Origin: Candidatus Omnitrophota bacterium | Lineage (GTDB): Bacteria; Omnitrophota; Gorgyraeia; JABMRN01 | NCBI GenBank assembly: GCA_013202515.1 | Contig: JABMRN010000196.1 | Span: 1 to 14,123 of the forward strand | Direction: 5' to 3' | DNA: 14,123 nucleotides | Shown here: positions 10,501-14,123 of the stretch, one piece after another | Numbering within the stretch: the stretch's first letter is position 1 | Layout of the letters: every line of letters begins with the position of its first letter | Program-made: the position numbers and the translations under genes | The notes under the pieces: generated by a model | Told to the model about the DNA's origin: nothing | The model's database searches: none | The model's input: the letters and a program-made list of their open reading frames with translations, nothing else

Positions 10501-13500
10501 TAGGATTATAGCCTAACGCGGAATACAGCTCGTCAGCGCTAAATGCAATATACCCCGTATAGCCTGTGTGAGAAGGCGTGCTCCAACCCTTGCCTGTTTC
10601 AATGTTCCTTCCTACGAGCTGACCGTCTATGATAGCGACAGCAGGCGTAATGGCTTTAAGGTCGCGATAAAACTCTAATTCTTCAAATTCTTCTTCTGTA
10701 AGGTCTTTGTATTTCAAAGGATCTTTTTCTTTTATGCCTTCAAATCCCAGATCTCTTAATGCATCGAATGTTTCCCAGTTAACAAAACCGGCTCTTTTTA
10801 CATTCTCAACGTTCTTAAGCTGGTTTAAAGCATACTTATTTAATGTATCTAGGCTTCTGCTATAAAACTCTAATCTGTCTTTATACATTATAGAAGTATC
10901 TTTATGAATACGCGCATTCTCCTGATCTTTCTTCCCTTCATATTCATCTGCAAGAGCTGAATGCGTATCTATAAGCTCTCTCGTCATTACAATAAGCCTT
11001 GCAAGGGCCCCTATGAATATAGCATCCCCTTCCGGCCTTCCTATAGGTCCGGCGATGTCCGGGCCGGCAACCATACCTACGCCTGGTATATCAAGCCCTA
11101 CTACAAAATACGCCTCTATAAGATCGTAAAGCTTATCTTTAGCTTCCGAACCTAACACATTTTCATAACCTTCTATGCCTTCTATATCCATTATAGAAGC
11201 AAAGGCATTGAATGAGAGATTGCTATCCGGTATATACTTCTCACCTCTTAACTTCCACAATCCTCTATACACGAAACCATCTTCTGCATTAATTAATTTT
11301 TCTGCTATAAAGCCTATCAAATCCTGTCGTGCTTCGGTATATGTTGTCTTTTGTTTTTCGTCCAGTTTTTCCTCTATCTTAGGATGCAATAACAACGTAC
11401 ACATACTCGCAATTAATGCCTGATCTTCTGTGTATATAACTTTTGCTTTGGGATTTGCAAAATATCCTTCCGAATCCGGGTCTTCGAACTCAACCAGCAA
11501 ATCGTCTGCGATCCTGATAATATCATCGATATGATCATAGTTTCCGCTTGATAAGTAGTAATTAAGGCTGTTTATTACAAACGAGGCATTCCCCCTTAAG
11601 GAAACCTGCATAACATCCAGCAGCGTAGGATCACCGCTCTGCATGTCGTAATTGTCAAAGAGAAGTGATGTATCCTTATATTTAATCCGCCTATTTAATA
11701 TGGACTCTATCAGTTCTCCGGCAGCATCTAAATCAAGAGCAGCTAACAATCTGCTATTTTCATAAATATTTTCTGAATATAATCCCTGCGCTCCGCTTCT
11801 GTGCTGTTCGATGTTGGCTTTACGGAACCTTTCGATAGCTTCATCTTTTACTATATCTCTTGCAAATTCATACCTGTTGTATTTAGGTATATCGATATCC
11901 AGCGTTCTTCCATTTAAGGTGGGATAATCAAGTCTTGTGTCGCTCAAAATCCTTATCATGTCTTCTGGGGTAATTTCGGGCAGAATGAGCTCTTCATCTT
12001 CGGCCGTAAGCTCGCCGCGCATTCTTCTTGTTATCAGGTTAAATATGTTGTTGTAGATCCTGTTGTATGTCTCGCCTTTTCCGGCTAGATCCGGTATAAA
12101 TACAAATTCTCCTATCTTCTGCCACTTAGGCATATCCATATCAATGCTATCGATATCATATCCGCTTTCTGTGTAGTATCCCACTATAGGCTTTGATTCA
12201 AATACATATACCTTTCCGCCTTCAAGTTTTGCAGCATATAAAGACGGGTCTGCGCCTGTAAAACCGTCCAAGGCTATAATCGGCATTTTTCCGGTTTCGT
12301 CCGTGTAAACTCTGGATATGTATTCTCTATAAATTCCGTTTTCATCGGGGAATTCCACCTTTATTCTATCGAAATATCTTGAATACTCCGGACGGAATGC
12401 CTTATATGTCCTTCCATTTATTTGTTTATCAACGTCAGGTATGTGCGAAGTAACTACTATCTCACCTCTTGCACCAATCTTAACTTCCTTGCCGAGATAA
12501 TCCTTGTCTTTTTCGAGATCGCCCTGGCTTCGCACTTTTCCCAATCTATAAACATCGCTGACCTTAAACGTTCCGTCTGTTTCTCCGACCGGCTCACATA
12601 TTAATGATATATCTGCTATATTCGTTATATCTAAGCCCAACCTGAGCAGTTCTTTCACGGTTACTACTTTAAGCAACTCATCACCTATATAATCAGTGGC
12701 AAATACAACCGCAGATATCCTGACAGGATTTTCTTCGGTAGGATAGTACATATTGTTGCCAACGACCGGGGTCCAGAATCTATCAATAATAGTCGAGTTA
12801 CCGCTGGTATCGGTTACCTTTAATTTATATTTCATATCGCCGTTCGTAACACTTGAATCATCGAGATAGAAATATAAAAATTCGGTAGCGGTTAAATTCC
12901 TATTTGTACCTGCCGGTAGGCTACTAATCCCTTCCATACCAAATGTTAAATCGACCTCGACTCTTGCAGTAGGAATATCATCTCCGTATAAAATATATCT
13001 GTCTCTATCAAGCGTGTAGCTGACATTTTCAACATCATCTGGAACATTAACTATATCTACAACAGCGATACCGCGATTATTTACCCACTGCGTTCCCGGA
13101 TATATAATATTTTTTCCTTCCGCGTCAAAGTATTTATTGTCGCGCATTATATAATATTCCTGAGCCCTGTCAGGAAAATATGGATTTGCCATTTCTCTCA
13201 TTTGAGATACTGTTCCCTTGGACTGGGGAACGGGAGCTTTGCTTCTATCTACGCCTAATTTATTATTTTCTCCTACCATGGTCTTATAAATTCCGATATC
13301 GTTCCCCTCTGAAGTGTCTTCAAGACCCCATTCATCAAAACGAATAATTGCCTGCGAATTTACATTTTCTATATACCTTCTATTACCTCTGTTCTTGTAT
13401 TTATTATCTCTTTTGAAACTATGCACATGACCGAGAGGCGCTCTCTTGTAAAGTTTTTCCATCGTTGTTACTAAGCCATCATATGCTATATCCAATGTGT

Positions 13501-14123
13501 ATGATTCGCTTGTCATAAATGCGCGATTAAACATAATTGCACCATCAGCACCCTCCGCCTCTTCGAGCCTCCAAGACATGGATACATCTGCTATGTCAAA
13601 CTTACCTTTTCCTTCTTCATAGTACTCGGATATACTTTCGGACATACGAATGATGATGCCTCTTTCAAGATCAATATAAGCGCTAAAAAGACCTATAGGT
13701 AATCCATCGTTATTCTTGCGGACTATGGCGATTAATCCATTTCTATAATTTTTCTGTAAGTAAGTAACATTGCCTTTTTCATCTATTTCAGTAAGCTCGG
13801 ATGTGCTTTCCAATTCGGCTTCACCATCAATCAAAAACAAAGTTACCGTCTCGTCCGGTATATCGTACTCGCCGTGTATATCTTCGGTTTCGCCGTATTC
13901 GTAGATAAGATTTTCCTGGACTGAAGGATCGAATTTCATAGCAGGAACTTGTGAAAACTCTCCAATAGTAGACCAGTAGTCTTCTGGATTATTCTTACCT
14001 TGAAGTGCATCTTTTAAAGGCAGGAGATAACCGTCCTGGTCCTCATAGGTAACCTGAGTCGCCTGCAGAAGACCGTTAGGATCTTTTATTTCAAACCAGG
14101 TTTCGACCGTCTTTAGGATGACA
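458..14123 (-). CDS. Giant multidomain membrane protein (5' partial, at least 4554 residues)
   Basis: One frame without a stop runs from the window edge to TAA at 458-460. The first Met in the window (codon 13937-13939) is preceded by 61 in-frame, protein-like codons starting VILKTVETWFEIKD and has no ribosome binding site, so the real start is further out. By eye there are roughly 30 hydrophobic segments in three main membrane blocks. Recognisable parts, in order: beta-rich N-terminal part, alpha-helical region, HExxH module 1, charged soluble domain, glycosyltransferase-like core between membrane blocks, acidic linker, internal lipoprotein-like signal, HEAT-like repeats, HPr-like domain, HExxH module 2, DUF218/YdcF-like domain, unknown C-terminal region. 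Each is listed separately. No family of this whole architecture is known to me. Envelope polysaccharide synthesis or remodelling is the best inference. Giant proteins of this kind are reported from Omnitrophota. The composition is even throughout, with no sign of frameshift. Confidence 0.95.
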   Translation of the reverse strand, partial: VILKTVETWFEIKDPNGLLQATQVTYEDQDGYLLPLKDALQGKNNPEDYWSTIGEFSQVPAMKFDPSVQENLIYEYGETEDIHGEYDIPDETVTLFLIDGEAELESTSELTEIDEKGNVTYLQKNYRNGLIAIVRKNNDGLPIGLFSAYIDLERGIIIRMSESISEYYEEGKGKFDIADVSMSWRLEEAEGADGAIMFNRAFMTSESYTLDIAYDGLVTTMEKLYKRAPLGHVHSFKRDNKYKNRGNRRYIENVNSQAIIRFDEWGLEDTSEGNDIGIYKTMVGENNKLGVDRSKAPVPQSKGTVSQMREMANPYFPDRAQEYYIMRDNKYFDAEGKNIIYPGTQWVNNRGIAVVDIVNVPDDVENVSYTLDRDRYILYGDDIPTARVEVDLTFGMEGISSLPAGTNRNLTATEFLYFYLDDSSVTNGDMKYKLKVTDTSGNSTIIDRFWTPVVGNNMYYPTEENPVRISAVVFATDYIGDELLKVVTVKELLRLGLDITNIADISLICEPVGETDGTFKVSDVYRLGKVRSQGDLEKDKDYLGKEVKIGARGEIVVTSHIPDVDKQINGRTYKAFRPEYSRYFDRIKVEFPDENGIYREYISRVYTDETGKMPIIALDGFTGADPSLYAAKLEGGKVYVFESKPIVGYYTESGYDIDSIDMDMPKWQKIGEFVFIPDLAGKGETYNRIYNNIFNLITRRMRGELTAEDEELILPEITPEDMIRILSDTRLDYPTLNGRTLDIDIPKYNRYEFARDIVKDEAIERFRKANIEQHRSGAQGLYSENIYENSRLLAALDLDAAGELIESILNRRIKYKDTSLLFDNYDMQSGDPTLLDVMQVSLRGNASFVINSLNYYLSSGNYDHIDDIIRIADDLLVEFEDPDSEGYFANPKAKVIYTEDQALIASMCTLLLHPKIEEKLDEKQKTTYTEARQDLIGFIAEKLINAEDGFVYRGLWKLRGEKYIPDSNLSFNAFASIMDIEGIEGYENVLGSEAKDKLYDLIEAYFVVGLDIPGVGMVAGPDIAGPIGRPEGDAIFIGALARLIVMTRELIDTHSALADEYEGKKDQENARIHKDTSIMYKDRLEFYSRSLDTLNKYALNQLKNVENVKRAGFVNWETFDALRDLGFEGIKEKDPLKYKDLTEEEFEELEFYRDLKAITPAVAIIDGQLVGRNIETGKGWSTPSHTGYTGYIAFSADELYSALGYNPNKARKEKPVTEEKEKAGSVAEVAVQSASVFAITNFTQAMYFAAFLGLLMLYSLLKRSKRRLTELARAKTRTRRPPEKIQKIETKFLYILAGMSLLATVAFTIGGMIIEGSASFGPVWLLAGLLVGISKLLIPILRKILKILVLNIPYGTAVAQKLKLDIYREVKPVGILANTVASVGVAIALGAVLAKILPYEGIFMAGVTLSLVYAIWQIILAFFIKRAFVKSNVNIRGPDGIEREITRYNTKDKKIEYLYYNPTDPTDTAYAPDGEAPESYRKVLDNLPKVPLVKRIIVWHEKAHEVGLGEFGAYTVPFIGILANKKIKATAVVATFVALISTIGLIATRAVDYYKAFIAIAKYISSGISSSFGELKEVVTGIDVGTVQNISEQTVLVKGASASLAERAIEWLSGLPVELLHPATSTELFVSISVGFLVAILLWALLWHGMRAVWSWTGYYWRRIINSEWFLTKVQSSPRLKNLFKAYRIYDEETEEKSLERWAKNILTYDDHLTHTRTSDGPIEANFMENLRILYLLTIEWRRREGTALGADDEWLNGLDEFSGMVSIWMRKIIKDGYSDDFRDGRLTEDSNHIWHRLYYYTGEYRDLIRDALTQYVSADNLGPEGEERKKRASKRMEQLLREMGLRTRETEFGMGNFDVYIINRFFVNSPSEVGYYTQEDEEVKRGKKAPQEPKGRESTMEEVKDHMERFLDIDSEQIETFERKFRAFKKKEGIDKPMQPHLIEITYLLPQFLLVLFGTILYRSNSIGMGILPAFKDDLLAHIMGFTIQSASLIDLGMYLGIAAITLTALAFAVKYLLRGDRGRLWKYFPPNALNLLSRVTRITLIGIIIYALASFGTTNLIAFLIKTIIIGTLSIEAFSTLFNRQSILWKTLVYHFRPPAHYGGIMAFAAYTILYSAFIAGSIFMGINVADWFTAIYGIDGDVWRVVVAGIVFINVLYNFRVGLWMMMTALSSAVVTFPWQIGMLVASGGILCGAPPVILLLPVMLGVLVKIGKMLRMIWIRSDWVTENIYNTFLGKIIFGDGRGEGKTAVTFAGRDGLGSLVFRGGAQKATAFYMNNWKDLRSKTAQGIDLIRKQLNLQGLALKEEEEEISRLLDILHEYEEAQEKTLWDLPQLDLSPSLPFVFVVMPEDREDIEKAYILRQWLFTAQSGKGKSQITGINLVGMARAFTKRKIGKKIAFFLISNKYTDNNPDHEWTPSDPTNPKDPRPSKKITADGDMPQRDILAQYLEYVLNGNRRLSEAEREDPRNHGTAYVGHCWTPFGFKSALMSSMDMWPKETLHIRNMLILDRDAHTGDLELLTDDIMRVRRDPRITNIVPDRDIAYRNPNALVAEFSKMIESGHGSAVRGTMAIGGKLGESIGTGWFNIQRVLFGEILHAFGDPKTPVAPLTSRTIFLSLKRNWVQEVILGTFTFFAIIAFTDFGLPVAIPAAIFAGFSKTIFRLLYGMMVFIAHAVGISEDIWAVQQAARAQIGFGVIPRFLQSKSKAHKLRETESQRYWWGAFIRWSGGFLQKAKDLIMQRIHDYGPFSVFLKEVRRGAGRFFLSAPFALFNIALMALLVRYNLMPFIGINLAFWLIGIILNQILTAHGGIAYQKGAGFNYIAGYIPGMIVASIVLSWTGLDANTAFNLALPLAVIAFIISGFAVGTSRWLTTRFRDMIGLAMLQIVHVTGQFVRQTLEFVISGEDKGETSIWEMIKKPFTKDMQANFFTVRTAVIVGVVLTLLNLMIIRDLTTLNLIMLFTTLMVDIGAAVSAFATNRKVGSSFISKDWLRNKFLGYISLMLPKILGWVFSGMAYWYLSGYGVDLMTSTYTLMLGAAFIALPILLWTTGKLVLKYSSIIAQGWGRFTSDLMRNFVVASLIFVWFVMVPMSSSVTFNWFGELMTVTLSDLITIIKWPALLIGFIIGYGKIVGVSSAFVWRYKYKYLVRTFNNKKSTLSANIVTLVTVLINDVKTYVDHWDYSDANIRYREAFRLMDERKTTIFAGSGWLLPLFSDVSGVVSEPERMDGEPIEGPDEISAEAPVLTEEPAEEVEPVVEEAAPETVELAEAPAEVPVPVEEVAEPTASELEDAEPDDALRIEAPVIELDDEAMKVAQIGFLQKLTRLVRGRFISILALATVSLSLTGCSPETRIVAILFSVMLLAILMLLLASLELKDYKRICFPFYRHLNKCVEHPEGVGTRTRNYFIKNRKTVMPKLIRLLKQCVNKRGYISEEQLYEYVGICTALSIIGPAAEEALPVLMDGVRKYDKIKKISACKAVGAIGPAAKEAISDLLVAFGYHEPYDVNIAIVVAQAIERINGGDRMMAEEDILRILNSITDRYTWKYPEYPGYYVSRVGDVMTFIIRIDNRHIDIKISPTKLKLYTIDTIVYAGYSHGAQEHMDTSYTIPETIEEVEGDFVRDETVEFLSSLNHFRGTMDGFVHSPKGYVRLDPPGGELEESRVEEMVEILKMLAVAVNPHKRLHLLDQARQAIEKHYGITLPAEPTLYDFFASVMGLEIEATSKESESAPQAPQFSKNTVRRSTTIADPLGLHVANANLIADKASTFADTNIFLQKGIKYANAKDVSDLLTLAAGQGDEVEVIADGINAENAVNALIEIIETDKKHPIDITGLKRTAIGTGIATIAFGGLTYAAHDITIVAIVLGLIAGYSLVISLTSLITRRYIARALGKRAGPIAETITREDGTKYIKTAPEFDQFKDNHPIIAWFILLHERTHLYTNTILSSEFVGYTLPVLGLFNPIEDYVDTMAEFLAQRDVDEVTKESLREKIGSEKADVLMLMGCSEIKIVEEAADIYKKGLVGKIIATGGVGHETERLRENLKKDNRYMNIYVAELAEAKIFRKILLINGVPSEDIILESTSTNTEKNIRNTILMLEKNGYTPQNLHSMIIMQHPALQKRAIATFDKIMAEESNSKWSINRVSYAAFIPYASVLNAEERSYYLEIMLGEVDRLERYYPQFIVKVEIPNEVRHIASEYAVKRTKTQSIIIGIPEKGLDAEGRAKAEALVSSVGYEDIEIVFLEGDTEEANMQLLEAEARERGIVAAALLDTDLDHELSKEILSTFIDRTNAELFSLVSEDMKSMSREELRVYAKKHAAVYKPITAVLGDRTLYELKTMQVYQRHGRALNVVYNNETIKKLKALKDENKTKYVVWTTGVEHKGLPLAVDIKERRRRMNVTKATDPVKDILIITDERVKTEADKDRYLKITGLDGAIDRSNVILRSGEKDLVMRSIADEIGASVEDVVFAGERGEFARDRAFMLVELSEKAEYNAGLYRWVMELLARGDEAVKEGLEQKRFMRLGDNCYRYLPPVAPKDYSDEFRRYLEYVEEVLTKA
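1600..2145 (-). other. Domain: DUF218/YdcF/SanA-like
   Basis: Residues ~3932-4113 show the DUF218 plan: a strand ADVLMLMG, helix EEAADIYKKGLVG, strand and glycine turn KIIATGGVG, GVPSEDIILESTSTNTEKNI, and a C-terminal strand and helix ending DRLERYYPQ. The E-S-x-S-x-NT-x-x-NI segment is the family's most conserved part. Family members (SanA, ElyC, YdcF) are membrane-associated proteins linked to envelope integrity, with unknown biochemistry. The alternative, an unrelated Rossmann-like domain, is less likely given the motif order. Confidence 0.75.
2195..2628 (-). other. Domain: membrane HExxH module (copy 2)
   Basis: Two hydrophobic helices (from about residue 3775) are followed by a basic loop and then LLHERTHLYTNTILSSEFVGYTLP, with H3872, E3873 and H3876 as HExxH and E3886 in an EF-x-G-YTLP signature equivalent to EFGAYTVP of copy 1. 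A Glu/Asp-rich helix (IEDYVDTMAEFLAQRD) follows and may supply a third metal ligand. Domain order and signature mark it as a diverged duplicate of the module at 9170-10415. Proteolysis at the membrane is the obvious hypothesis, without proof. Confidence 0.65.
2655..2906 (-). other. Domain: HPr-like (PTS phosphocarrier fold)
   Basis: Residues ~3679-3762 align by eye along the full length of HPr: DPLGLH with the phosphorylatable His (H3693), the helix after it, strand FLQKG, NAKD, LLTLAAGQG, and the closing VEVIADGINAENAVNALIEII. The usual GLHARPA is GLHVANA here, so the Arg two residues after the His is missing, and the position of the regulatory Ser46 is Asp (D3725). Known HPr transfers phosphate from EI to sugar permeases in the cytoplasm; here the altered site suggests either a changed regulatory domain or a fold reused for binding. 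Confidence 0.8.
3553..3927 (-). other. Domain: HEAT-like repeats
   Basis: Residues ~3338-3462 contain helical repeats with the typical A..IG(P)A..A...L pattern, seen clearly twice (ALSIIGPAAEEALPVLMDGV and AVGAIGPAAKEAISDLLVAF). HEAT repeats form solenoids that bind proteins. About 190 residues of an unrecognised mixed alpha/beta domain follow before the HPr-like domain. Confidence 0.7.
4079..4186 (-). other. Internal lipoprotein-type signal sequence within the giant protein
   Basis: Starting at an in-frame Met (codon 4184-4186, residue 3252) the protein reads MKVAQIGF..., a basic stretch with Lys/Arg, a hydrophobic core (ISILALATVSLS) and LTGC followed by Ser. Cys 3287 (codon 4079-4081) is the 36th residue from that Met. 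Length, charge, core and lipobox all match a signal peptidase II signal. A further hydrophobic helix follows directly. In the intact chain it would act as a membrane segment. It may be a relic of a separate lipoprotein gene fused here; internal translation initiation is possible but the upstream purine stretch (AGG two bases before ATG) is badly spaced. Confidence 0.6.
4187..4456 (-). other. Domain: acidic Pro/Glu/Ala linker
   Basis: Residues ~3162-3251 are almost entirely Glu, Pro, Ala, Val and Asp in an irregular EEP/EAP/VEE pattern, without membrane or folded-domain features. Such tracts are flexible spacers. It joins the glycosyltransferase-like membrane half to the C-terminal third and ends immediately before the internal lipoprotein-like signal. 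Confidence 0.8.
4610..5840 (-). other. Domain: membrane block 3
   Basis: Residues ~2700-3110 carry about ten hydrophobic helices separated by short Arg/Lys-rich or Gly-rich loops. Coming straight after the QRYWW motif, these helices occupy the place of the channel-forming helices in processive glycosyltransferases, so a glycan-translocation path is a reasonable inference. A short amphipathic soluble stretch follows (to ~4460) before the acidic linker. Confidence 0.6.
5842..8296 (-). other. Domain: membrane block 2 and glycosyltransferase (GT-A)-like core
   Basis: About seven or eight membrane helices (residues ~1882-2160) precede a large soluble domain. It contains a hydrophobic strand PFVFVVMPED (~2283), a strand ending in D-x-D (LILDRDAHTG, D2450/D2452), an SED motif (2619-2621) and QRYWW starting at Q2657. 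The order DxD, [TS]ED, QxxRW-like, and the 36-residue step from SED to Q, match processive GT2 enzymes such as cellulose synthase. Two deviations weaken this: the usual Arg of QxxRW is Trp, and about 170 residues, including hydrophobic segments, separate DxD from SED where about 95 are usual. Likely role: membrane-embedded synthesis of a glycan; substrate unknown. Confidence 0.45.
8300..9166 (-). other. Domain: charged soluble region between membrane blocks
   Basis: Residues ~1592-1880 contain no membrane helix and are rich in Arg, Lys, Glu and Trp, including a run of helices (around EWRRREGTALG, HRLYYYTGEYRDLI) and a Lys/Glu-rich linker before the next membrane block. The positive charge suggests a cytoplasmic location. 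I do not recognise the fold; it could be an N-terminal accessory domain of the glycosyltransferase-like core that follows. Confidence 0.5.
9170..10415 (-). other. Domain: membrane block 1 with HExxH module (copy 1)
   Basis: Residues ~1175-1590 hold about seven hydrophobic helices. After the fifth, a soluble loop leads into WHEKAHEVGLGEFGAYTVP, with H1439, E1440 and H1443 forming an HExxH zinc-metallopeptidase-type motif and E1449 a candidate third ligand. A hydrophobic segment follows. The arrangement of helix pair, loop, HExxH and the [EF]-x-[AG]-YT-[VL]-P signature is shared with copy 2 near the C-terminus. Whether it is an active protease is not known; HExxH can also occur by chance, but the repeated context argues against that. 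Confidence 0.6.
10610..11842 (-). other. Domain: alpha-helical, toroid-like region of the giant protein
   Basis: Residues ~700-1110 are dominated by amphipathic helices punctuated by Gly/Asp/aromatic loops (for example around LLFDNYDMQSGDP and ATPAVAIIDGQLVGRN), the texture of (alpha/alpha)-barrel carbohydrate-active enzymes. Near the end, a Gly-rich stretch with WSTPSHTGYTGYIAFSADEL precedes a Lys/Glu linker and the first membrane helix. No catalytic motif can be named, so an enzyme role is only a possibility; a structural or binding role is equally open. Confidence 0.35.
11870..14123 (-). other. Domain: beta-rich N-terminal region of the giant protein
   Basis: About 750 residues rich in alternating Val/Ile/Thr/Tyr strands, Gly-Asn-Asp turns and aromatic residues, with no membrane segment. 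It reads like a series of extracytoplasmic beta-sandwich or carbohydrate-associated modules. A short motif, W-x2-IGEF-x2-[VI]-P, occurs twice with identical internal spacing, at 13973-13975 onward and at W606 (12122-12124 onward), suggesting related modules about 617 residues apart. I do not recognise a named family. The region continues beyond the window. Confidence 0.5.

Overview
The window is almost entirely one gene. A single uninterrupted reading frame on the minus strand runs from the right edge (14123) to a TAA stop at 458-460 and encodes at least 4554 residues of a modular, heavily membrane-embedded protein whose N-terminus lies outside the window. The Met at 13939 is probably an internal Met: the frame stays open and protein-like for 61 more codons to the window edge, and no ribosome binding site precedes that Met. 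Downstream lie a roughly 350-base intergenic region and the first 33 codons of a second minus-strand gene, an ATPase with a Walker A loop.

Organism: a moderately AT-rich bacterium with a consensus sigma-70 promoter and a canonical intrinsic terminator. Giant, many-domain membrane proteins are a known trait of Candidatus Omnitrophota (OP3) and a few other uncultured lineages; Omnitrophota is my best guess, by inference only, since no rRNA or marker gene is present.

Layout of the giant protein (residues counted from the Met at 13939): a beta-rich, probably extracytoplasmic N-terminal part (upstream to ~690); an alpha-helical, toroid-like region (~700-1110); a membrane block with a first HExxH module (H1439/H1443); a charged soluble domain (~1592-1880); a second membrane block; a soluble glycosyltransferase-like core with DRD (2450-2452), SED (2619-2621) and QRYWW (from 2657); a third membrane block; an acidic Pro/Glu linker; an internal lipoprotein-type signal (Cys 3287); HEAT-like repeats; an HPr-like phosphocarrier domain; a second, related HExxH module (H3872/H3876); a DUF218/YdcF-like domain; and an unrecognised C-terminal region.

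The likeliest overall reading is an envelope machine combining polysaccharide synthesis or export with envelope-facing protease-like, DUF218 and phosphocarrier-like modules. That functional synthesis is inference. The intergenic region carries a terminator for the giant gene, several small repeats and hairpins, and a textbook promoter overlapped by a perfect 26-bp palindrome that should control the ATPase gene.
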